A stretch of DNA of 22,108 nucleotides from Lachnospiraceae bacterium (GTDB lineage Bacteria > Bacillota > Clostridia > Lachnospirales > Lachnospiraceae). Below are positions 16,432 to 22,108 of the stretch, piece after piece. A model generated the notes under the pieces. That model saw only the letters and a list, made by a program, of their open reading frames with translations, searched no databases and was not told where the DNA came from. The position numbers and the translations under genes were made by a program. Location: the NCBI GenBank assembly GCA_014804185.1, contig JAAVAG010000121.1:1-22108 (forward strand), in the 5' to 3' direction. Positions within the stretch are counted from its first letter, which is position 1, and each line of letters starts with the position of its first letter.

Positions 16432-16462
16432 ACATACGGACAAAAAATATCCGTCCTTATAA

Positions 16463-16503
16463 AATAATTCAGGGAGAACTCGAAACATTCTCCCTGAATT
16501 ATT
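16463..16503. terminator. Bidirectional intrinsic terminator between convergent units
   Basis: A perfect 16-bp inverted repeat, arms 16463-16478 and 16488-16503, core TTCAGGGAGAA / TTCTCCCTGAA, 9-nt loop. Read on the - strand it is followed by ATTATTTTATAA, a good U-tract for the GH94 gene; on the + strand by the T-rich ATTGTTGTCAG. It sits between the convergent URO-D-like and GH94-like genes and probably stops both transcripts. Confidence 0.88.
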
Positions 16504-16536
16504 GTTGTCAGAATTGTTGTTGTCAGGCGATATTTT

Positions 16537-19500
16537 TTATGCACGGATCGTAAGCAGTACGGTGGGATCCGCAGCCACAGCTTCCAGGAACTCTTCACGT
16601 TCTATGCACACACCGGCGGTTCGGTAACGGTTGTGCAGCGGGGTTCCCAGCTGCCTGCCGCCTGCGGTAACGGTCAGCGGGCATGCGGCCCCGGAATCCA
16701 TACGGTAGAGGAAGGTTACGGTGCGTCCAAAGCAGGCGAAAGTAAGTTCCATGCCGTCCAGTTTTGCGGGAACGACGGGATCCAGGACAATATGATCCGC
16801 AGCGGGGCGTATCCCCAGCAGGTTGCCGATCAGGCGTGCGGTATAGATGCCAGGGCCGCTGGAATACAGACGCCAGCCGCATTTGACCGGGATGCGCCCG
16901 GTGCGCAGCAGGTCAAAATTGCGGTCAAATTCATAGCGGTCGTGGAAACAGCCCTCGGAACTGCTGAAGTAGACGTTGCTCTGTCTGGGAAGCGCGCCCG
17001 GCACCTGCTGCCGGATGAGAACCGGGGTGATCTGGCTGAGGCCCTCCCACGCCAGATCCGCCCTCCCATATACCGCCATGGCTTCTATATAACGGATGTG
17101 GGCGTGTACATACTGCAGACTGATCTCCCGCCCCACATTGGCCGCCTGCTCCGCCCGGACAAAGATACGGCTGATACCTCCCTGGTAGCGGGCGGGATGA
17201 TCCATCAGACGGACGCCGTCCGGACAGGAGAGTTTTTCCGAGATGATCTCCAGATTCTTTTCCGCCAGATGCTGATCCGCCAGCTGGGCTATCATGCTGC
17301 GGGTGAGCGGCAGCAGTCTGTAATGAATGCCTGTCTCCCGGTCCAGGGGATGCAGCAGATATTTTCTGGAACCTCCCGGATTGGAATATGCAAAACCTGC
17401 TATGATGCCGTCTTTTACCAGACAACGATCAAAATCTTCGGCAATGGACGCGGCCAGATCGGACAGACGGCCGGCAAAGGCCGGATCCGCCTGGGACAGC
17501 GCATCCGAGAGCAGGCGGAGCGTCTGTGAGGCCAGCGCCTGTGTCCACGCGCTGACAAGGCATTCTTTTAACCGGGGACTGGCGGGCTGGAGTGTGTCGT
17601 CCCAGTCTCCGCCCGCATAGGAGATCAGGTGGGTTCCGGGCAGGAAACGGCGCTCTATGGCCTCCACGCATTTTTTCAGATGCTCCAGAACGGGCTGCGG
17701 TCTGCCTGCCAGAGCGGCTCCCTCCAGACGATAATCCACAGATTCCCGGAGAATGGAGAAATCGCCGGAGTAAGAAAGGTAGTCGGCCAGCGCTTTCATG
17801 GGCCAGAATACAATGTCTCCGTGACAGTCCTCCTGCTGAAACTGATACTGGTCGAACATAAACCACTGCGGCCATTCGCCGGTGTGCAGCAGCTGCCGCC
17901 CATAGAGTCTGAGCAGAATATCCCGGGCGATGGCAAAATGACCGCAGGCGAGGAAAAATTCCATCGGTCCCTGACAGACGTCGCGGGTGCCCCAGGCGGC
18001 GCCGCCGGACTGCTCCAGTCCGTGGGGGGAGGCAAAGTGGATCATGGCATCGTGGGCGTACCACGGCAAAATGGCGTTGTAGCGCCGGATCTCTTCCGAT
18101 GCGGAACCGGGACAGCGTAAGCGGAAATGGCGCAGCAGGCTGTCATAGTGAAGAGAAAACAGAGCGCGTTCTTTTTCGTGGGAATATTCCGCCGCAAAGG
18201 GCAGATCTCCTGCCTCAGTCCGCCCCTGCATGACCAGGGTAAAGCCGGAGCACTCCGGCAGGGAGAGCGTCATCATGCAGGGATTGCGCGGGTCTCCGTC
18301 GGCAAAGAAAACGCGGTCGTCGGATACGGAGCATTTTTCAGGCAGGCGCAGGGTAAAGTGAAAGTCGGGACAGTACTGCAGGACATAGCCGTCCGGCGCG
18401 GGCAGGGCGGTAAGAGTATCCCCTGTCTGCTGCAGGATAATGTCCTGATCAAATTCATCCGGATCCGCCGTCAGATTGTGGGAGATCATGATGTCGTAGG
18501 AACGTCCCAGTTCCGAGTGCAGAGAGAGGACGATCTCCGGACGGTTATAGACGGCGTAAGAATGGATCACCAGAACATCCTCATCCACGGAATAGTACCA
18601 GGTGCTGCCGGATAAATCCATCTGATAGGCGGCGGGCAGCGTCAGACAGCGCCAGCTGCCGTCCAGGCGCACATAAATGCGCTGTCCGCTGTATTTATTC
18701 ACGTTCAGCAGACCTCTGTGGCAGGAGAGAAGCATGTTCATATCGGTGTTGCCTGCCACCGTCTGACAGTTGAACACACCGTACATATAATTTGTGGAAC
18801 TGACGACGCCGGAGGGAACCTGGTCCGGCGGAAACGAACCAAGCAGAATGTGACCGTGGGGCCGCTCCGACGCCAGTTCCTTGTCCTGCAGCACCACATG
18901 ACTGCTGCCAGAGGCGGAATTTTCAGGTATGAAATTTTCAGGTATGAAAAAGGAAAGAAGTTTTCCGTTCTCTTCCTCTTCCAGACACCGGTTCGGGAAA
19001 CGCTCCCGGACCTGCTCATCGCTCCAGGCGGGAGACGCATAGGGAGCGCCAATCAGAACCTCTGAAAGGAGAGGACGGAAAGTTTCCACCTCCGGCTGCC
19101 AGTCACAGGCATCCGAAATCTCCGTGTCAAATTCCTTCTGGGTAACAGCCAGAGGGTGATCCACAGAACATAGGCCGTAAAAGGAGAAGTCCTTTGTTCC
19201 GTTTAGCTGAAAGATTTCCGTCTGCAGACAGATCTGCGCCAACTCAAACTGCTTGTTGATTTTGGGCAGATCGCCCTGCAGCGCCTGCGGGAAATCAGTT
19301 TTTTTAAAGGAGAGACCGTAGAACTGGGTGCCGTCCGTGGAATAGGAGACAATGCGGATTCCCAGACCGCCCTGCTGAATATAAGGATTTTTCCCGCCCT
19401 GATCCATGTTCTGACGGGAACAGACGCAGAAACCGTTTTCGGTCTCAAAGACACTGTGCCCCAGATACTGTGCCACATACAGTTCGTTGGAGTCCACGGT

Positions 19501-19899
19501 GCCGTGGAACGCGCAGCCGATATCCTGGGAATAGATCACATCCGCCCTTTCGCAATTCCCCCTCAGAGTGACATCCCAGAACCAGATACCCCAGGGGGTG
19601 AGACGGAAGATAACGGTATATTCCAGCGTTTCTGCAGTTCCTTCATATTTCAGCGACTGGGCCGCAGCCTGGAAGCGGCTTTTGGAACGACGTCCTAATA
19701 GAGGATATGTGTGAATGTCATCCCCGTGATAAATGCGCAGATACAGATTGTTTGCGGAGCCGTCCAGGGGATTCCCGCAGAAAGCGTTAATCCGGACATA
19801 ATCGTGCATCCAGAGAAAAGCGTCCCCGCTGTCCAGAAAAGAGAAAGAACTCTGTCCGTTTGACAGGGTGACAGGTGGAGTCATTTTTTTACATAACAT
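16537..19899 (-). CDS. Large GH94-like glycoside phosphorylase (possible 1,2-beta-oligoglucan phosphorylase)
   Basis: A cytoplasmic protein of 1120 residues with no signal peptide. The N-terminal third is beta-sandwich-like (LSNGQSSFSFLDSGD.., VTLRGN). The C-terminal half resembles the (alpha/alpha)6 barrel of GH94 phosphorylases: AAWGTRDVCQGPMEF, ending in GDWDD. By position, the Asp two residues after the Trp (Asp768 from this start, Asp773 counting from GTG 19914) corresponds to the general acid of cellobiose and chitobiose phosphorylases (their motif is DWND). GH94 enzymes cleave beta-glucosides with phosphate to give glucose-1-P. Cellobiose-type members are about 800 residues, while 1,2-beta-oligoglucan phosphorylases are roughly 1,100, so the latter is the best guess. 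The frame opens at GTG 19914, but GAGGG (- strand, 19908-19912) spaced 8 bp fits ATG 19899. A LacI-controlled promoter precedes it. Confidence 0.75.
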   Translation of the reverse strand: MLCKKMTPPVTLSNGQSSFSFLDSGDAFLWMHDYVRINAFCGNPLDGSANNLYLRIYHGDDIHTYPLLGRRSKSRFQAAAQSLKYEGTAETLEYTVIFRLTPWGIWFWDVTLRGNCERADVIYSQDIGCAFHGTVDSNELYVAQYLGHSVFETENGFCVCSRQNMDQGGKNPYIQQGGLGIRIVSYSTDGTQFYGLSFKKTDFPQALQGDLPKINKQFELAQICLQTEIFQLNGTKDFSFYGLCSVDHPLAVTQKEFDTEISDACDWQPEVETFRPLLSEVLIGAPYASPAWSDEQVRERFPNRCLEEEENGKLLSFFIPENFIPENSASGSSHVVLQDKELASERPHGHILLGSFPPDQVPSGVVSSTNYMYGVFNCQTVAGNTDMNMLLSCHRGLLNVNKYSGQRIYVRLDGSWRCLTLPAAYQMDLSGSTWYYSVDEDVLVIHSYAVYNRPEIVLSLHSELGRSYDIMISHNLTADPDEFDQDIILQQTGDTLTALPAPDGYVLQYCPDFHFTLRLPEKCSVSDDRVFFADGDPRNPCMMTLSLPECSGFTLVMQGRTEAGDLPFAAEYSHEKERALFSLHYDSLLRHFRLRCPGSASEEIRRYNAILPWYAHDAMIHFASPHGLEQSGGAAWGTRDVCQGPMEFFLACGHFAIARDILLRLYGRQLLHTGEWPQWFMFDQYQFQQEDCHGDIVFWPMKALADYLSYSGDFSILRESVDYRLEGAALAGRPQPVLEHLKKCVEAIERRFLPGTHLISYAGGDWDDTLQPASPRLKECLVSAWTQALASQTLRLLSDALSQADPAFAGRLSDLAASIAEDFDRCLVKDGIIAGFAYSNPGGSRKYLLHPLDRETGIHYRLLPLTRSMIAQLADQHLAEKNLEIISEKLSCPDGVRLMDHPARYQGGISRIFVRAEQAANVGREISLQYVHAHIRYIEAMAVYGRADLAWEGLSQITPVLIRQQVPGALPRQSNVYFSSSEGCFHDRYEFDRNFDLLRTGRIPVKCGWRLYSSGPGIYTARLIGNLLGIRPAADHIVLDPVVPAKLDGMELTFACFGRTVTFLYRMDSGAACPLTVTAGGRQLGTPLHNRYRTAGVCIEREEFLEAVAADPTVLLTIRA
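18920..18949. repeat. Exact 15-bp tandem duplication inside the GH94-like gene
   Basis: TTTTCAGGTATGAAA occurs twice head to tail (18920-18934 and 18935-18949). On the coding - strand it gives a doubled five-residue unit (FIPENFIPEN, near residue 320) in a region with low-complexity flanks. The frame is kept. Looks like a recent replication-slippage event in a surface loop or linker. Confidence 0.85.
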
Positions 19900-19921
19900 C
19901 GTGTAATCCCTCACTTTATTA

Positions 19922-19937
19922 TTGAAAACGTTTCCAA
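19922..19937. promoter_or_regulatory. LacI-type operator O1
   Basis: TTGAAAACGTTTCCAA, an imperfect palindrome centred on CG, typical for LacI/CcpA-family repressors. It lies just downstream of the predicted GH94 promoter (centre near +17), where a bound repressor would block transcription start or early elongation. It is identical to O2. Confidence 0.85.
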
Positions 19938-19952
19938 TAGATTCTGCTTATA

Positions 19953-19981
19953 AGTATAAAGGTTGTTGATCTCATAGTCAA
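19953..19981 (-). promoter_or_regulatory. Near-consensus sigma-A promoter of the GH94-like gene
   Basis: On the - strand, TTGACT (19981-19976) and TATACT (19958-19953) are separated by exactly 17 bp. Transcription would start near 19946, giving a leader of about 47 nt before ATG 19899. O2 lies upstream of the -35 (centre near -51) and O1 downstream of the start. One of the clearest promoters in the window. Confidence 0.82.
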
Positions 19982-19988
19982 TCCAAAA

Positions 19989-20004
19989 TTGAAAACGTTT
20001 CCAA
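19989..20004. promoter_or_regulatory. LacI-type operator O2
   Basis: A second exact copy of TTGAAAACGTTTCCAA, 67 bp from O1 (same orientation). It sits between the GH94 promoter and the lacI gene. Paired operators could allow looping or cooperative repression by a dimeric or tetrameric regulator (inference). Confidence 0.85.
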
Positions 20005-20035
20005 AAAGCGCATGGGAGAAACGTAAAGATATGGA

Positions 20036-20049
20036 GGAAACGGTTTGAG
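20036..20049. promoter_or_regulatory. Degenerate third LacI-type site upstream of lacI
   Basis: GGAAACGGTTTGAG matches the reverse complement of O1/O2 (GGAAACGTTTTCAA) at 11 of 14 positions. It overlaps a weak -35 candidate TTGAGT (20045-20050), so it may mediate autoregulation of lacI. No convincing -10 is seen for that gene; the candidate at 17-bp spacing reads GATGAT. Confidence 0.45.
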
Positions 20050-20111
20050 TTGTGCCAGGGAAAAAAAGATGATAAGATAAGGAAGAGAGAAATTCGGAAA
20101 GGAAAGAAACT

Positions 20112-21158
20112 ATGGCGGACATTAATATAAAGGATATTGCGAGACTCTCCGGCGTGGGGATCGCTACGGTTTCCCGGGTATTGAATCAGACCGGAGCCGT
20201 GAGCGAAAAGACAAGAAAGAGAGTGATGGATGTCATCGAGCAGTATCACTATATACCCAACAGCAGCGCACGCAATCTGAAGCTGACGCGGTCCAAAAAT
20301 ATTGGGGTGTTTGTGAAATATATGTCCAATCCTTTCTTTTATATGATGCTGGAAGTGATTGAGGAGGAACTGACGGCCCAGGGCTATTCTCTTCTGGTTC
20401 AGGATATCGGAGAAAATCAGAATGAGATGGATGTGGCGATCAGCGAGGCCATGCAGCGCAACCTGTGCGGCGTGATCCTGATGGGGGGCTCTTTTGACTC
20501 TTATACATCCGAAAAATTCCGGCAGCTGGAGATACCCTGTGTGCTTTTAACGGTCAGCGCGCCCGGTGAGACGGATGCCGCGCTGTATTCCAGTGTAACG
20601 ATAGACGATGAGAAAGAGGGGTACCGGGCGGTAAGGTATCTGATCGAACAGGGGCACAGAAAGATCGGCTTTCTGTACCGGGATGCGGGCGGCAGGGTGA
20701 CGCCGAATATTCTCCGTTATCAGGGCTATGTCAGGGCGCTGACGGAGAGCGGGCTGGAGGTGGAGGAGAGGCTGATCGCCACCAATGCCCGTGTCAGCGG
20801 GCTGGGTTACAGGGATGGGTTTCGGACGATGAAGCTGCTGATGCAGCTGAACCCGGATATGACGGCAGTGTTTGCCTTTTCGGACGTACTGGCCATCGGT
20901 GCGGCCAAGGCGGTTTTTGCCATGGGAAAACGGATTCCGGAGGATATCTCCGTTGTGGGATTTGACGGAATAGAGATGACGGAGTTTTACAATCCTGCGC
21001 TGGATACCATGTGCCAGCCCGCGGCGGAGATGGCGCTGGCCGCCGTATCCATGCTGCGGGGCATGATGAACGGGGAGGGCGCGGGGCACCGCGTGTTTGA
21101 CGCTTCTGTTTTAAAGAGGGGGTCGGTGAGACGACTGGAGCAGGAGCAAAAGATATAA
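20112..21158 (+). CDS. LacI-family transcriptional repressor
   Basis: A 348-residue regulator. The N-terminal helix-turn-helix is INIKDIARLSGVGIATVSRV (residues 4-23) with the hinge-proximal YIPNSSARNLK at about 47-57. The periplasmic-binding-protein-like effector domain follows (SKNIGVFVKYMSNPFFY, then QGHRKIGFLYRD, AVFAFSDVLAIGAAKA and DISVVGFDGIEM). All expected parts and the family length are present. It is divergent from the GH94-like gene and separated from it by operators that fit LacI-family binding, so it most likely represses that gene and itself and is released by a sugar such as the phosphorylase substrate. GGAAAGGAAAG precedes the ATG. It is not linked by operon to the methyltransferase downstream in any obvious functional sense. 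Confidence 0.94.
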   Translation: MADINIKDIARLSGVGIATVSRVLNQTGAVSEKTRKRVMDVIEQYHYIPNSSARNLKLTRSKNIGVFVKYMSNPFFYMMLEVIEEELTAQGYSLLVQDIGENQNEMDVAISEAMQRNLCGVILMGGSFDSYTSEKFRQLEIPCVLLTVSAPGETDAALYSSVTIDDEKEGYRAVRYLIEQGHRKIGFLYRDAGGRVTPNILRYQGYVRALTESGLEVEERLIATNARVSGLGYRDGFRTMKLLMQLNPDMTAVFAFSDVLAIGAAKAVFAMGKRIPEDISVVGFDGIEMTEFYNPALDTMCQPAAEMALAAVSMLRGMMNGEGAGHRVFDASVLKRGSVRRLEQEQKI

Positions 21159-21196
21159 GAGGTACATAAATGTCAACATGTTAGGAGGACATTGCG

Positions 21197-21991
21197 ATGA
21201 TAGTCAAAGGTTTGGAGTGGACATTTAATACGGTGGCGTCTGCCTATGAGAAGATTCGTCCCGGGGATCCTGATGAACTTTATAAAATGATATTCGATTA
21301 TATTACTCTTGACCAGTCTTGTTATGCAGTAGAGGTAGGAATTGGCGGTGGTCAAGCAACATTACCGTTTTTGAAAACGAAATGTAATCTGACTGCTGTC
21401 GAATATGGTGAGCAGCTTTCTGAATTGTGCAAAGAAAAGTTTAAGGAATATTTTAATTTCTCCATCATAACAAGCAAATTTGAGGATACGAATCTTTTAG
21501 ATGATACATATGATTTGGTTTATTCTGCATCAGCATTCCATTGGGTGCCTGAGAATGTCGGATATACAAAAGTGTTCTCTATGCTGAAACGTGGTGGTGC
21601 GTTTGCACGTTTTGCCAATCACCCTTACCGCGCCAAAGATAATTTACCGCTTTCGGAGGAAATAGATCGAATTTATGGTGAGTATTATTACAACTTCTAT
21701 AATAAGAAACAGGAAGTGCCAACAGAGTATAGCGAGGAACAAGCTATACAAAGAGCAGGAATCGCAGAAAAATATGGTTTCGTGGATATAAAATATGCTT
21801 TGTTTCATAGAACACGAATTTTTTCAGCAAATGAGTATAGTACATTGCTCGGAACATATTCTGACCATATTGCAATTGAGGAAAGTATAAGAAAGAAATT
21901 TTTCTTAAAGATTGAGGATGCAATAAATAGTCATGGTGGTTCAATTACATTGTATGATACCATTGATCTACAACTTGCGAGAAAACCATAA
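21197..21991 (+). CDS. Class I SAM-dependent methyltransferase
   Basis: A 264-residue protein with a class I methyltransferase core in its first half. Motif I is VEVGIGGGQAT (Glu46, Gly48, Gly50), the acidic loop is AVEYGEQL, motif II-like SKFEDTNLLDDTYDLVYSASAFHWV, then LKRGGAFARF. The SASAFHW segment is typical of the methyltransferase-11/25 type used on small molecules. The C-terminal half is less conserved, and the substrate is unknown. GGAGG (21183-21187) with 9-bp spacing sets the ATG, 38 bp after lacI. Its codons are much richer in A/T than those of every other gene here, so it was probably acquired separately. It could be transcribed by read-through from lacI or from an unseen promoter. 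Confidence 0.9.
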   Translation: MIVKGLEWTFNTVASAYEKIRPGDPDELYKMIFDYITLDQSCYAVEVGIGGGQATLPFLKTKCNLTAVEYGEQLSELCKEKFKEYFNFSIITSKFEDTNLLDDTYDLVYSASAFHWVPENVGYTKVFSMLKRGGAFARFANHPYRAKDNLPLSEEIDRIYGEYYYNFYNKKQEVPTEYSEEQAIQRAGIAEKYGFVDIKYALFHRTRIFSANEYSTLLGTYSDHIAIEESIRKKFFLKIEDAINSHGGSITLYDTIDLQLARKP

Positions 21992-22015
21992 ATTCTTTAG
22001 GTTAGAATCGCTGAT

Positions 22016-22071
22016 GGGGCAAACGAAAAAGCAGCCTTGATTTTGCGATAAACTGCCCTTTCGTTTGCGCC
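22016..22071. repeat. Imperfect 19-bp inverted repeat after the methyltransferase gene
   Basis: Arms 22016-22034 (GGGGCAAACGAAAAAGCAG) and 22053-22071 (CTGCCCTTTCGTTTGCGCC) are complementary except for three positions, with an 18-nt loop. TTTGCGAT also occurs twice, at 22043-22050 and 22073-22080. There is no U-run after the stem, so a classical terminator is less likely than a small non-coding repeat or mobile-element end. No gene is seen from 21992 to 22108. Confidence 0.55.
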
Positions 22072-22108
22072 ATTTGCGATTTAACTTAATTGAACAAAGT
22101 AAGCGTCC

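Noticed and set aside
15283..16488. 401-codon antisense open frame opposite the URO-D-like gene
   Set aside because: Shadow frame with His/Pro/Gln-rich low-sense composition, crossing the terminator hairpin; no recognisable domain.
16501..16525. Short direct repeat TTGTTGTCAG next to the terminator as a CRISPR or attachment site
   Set aside because: Only two close, imperfect copies without regular spacers; likely simple-sequence duplication beside the hairpin.
16633..17529. 298-codon + strand frame inside the GH94-like gene
   Set aside because: Opposite strand of a strongly supported gene with catalytic motifs; no start signal or family match.

Overview
The window looks like a carbohydrate-utilisation region from a Gram-positive Clostridia chromosome, most likely a Lachnospiraceae-type gut anaerobe. 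This is an inference from three things: strong AGGAGG-type ribosome binding sites, moderately high GC with densely packed co-directional genes, and LplB/YtcP-type ABC importers of the kind common in Clostridia. No rRNA, tRNA, CRISPR array, transposase or integrase gene was recognised.

Region A (1-6484, + strand) encodes cytoplasmic sugar catabolism. It holds the 3' end of an unidentified gene, a GH4 NAD-dependent glycosidase with a CHGV active-site motif, a D-2-hydroxyacid dehydrogenase, an AgaS-type SIS isomerase/deaminase, a GntR/HutC regulator with its own promoter, a BadF/NagK-type sugar kinase and a GatY/KbaY-type class II aldolase. AgaS, kinase and aldolase together point to a galactosamine or N-acetylgalactosamine to tagatose-6-P to triose route. 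A deacetylase and a tagatose-6-P kinase are not in the window.

Region B (6485-16503, + strand) starts with a 301-bp intergenic region holding a hairpin and an extended -10 promoter that resembles the gntR promoter. It encodes two ABC permeases and a lipoprotein solute-binding protein (no ATPase). After a GC-rich hairpin come a MATE-family transporter with an unusual acidic tail of about 148 residues, a polysaccharide-deacetylase-like protein lacking the usual catalytic base, a GH35 beta-galactosidase-like enzyme and a URO-D/methyltransferase-superfamily protein. The last four genes overlap or nearly touch. A perfect 16-bp stem terminator closes the region and probably serves both strands.

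Region C (16537-21158) is a divergent pair: a very large GH94-like phosphorylase on the - strand and a LacI-family repressor on the + strand. Two identical 16-bp LacI-type operators flank a near-consensus promoter for the phosphorylase, and a weaker third site lies in front of lacI. This is a self-contained regulatory unit; a beta-1,2-oligoglucan phosphorylase is the best substrate guess.

Region D (21159-22108) has visibly more AT-rich codons. It carries a SAM-dependent methyltransferase followed by a long imperfect inverted repeat, and it probably has a different origin from the sugar genes.
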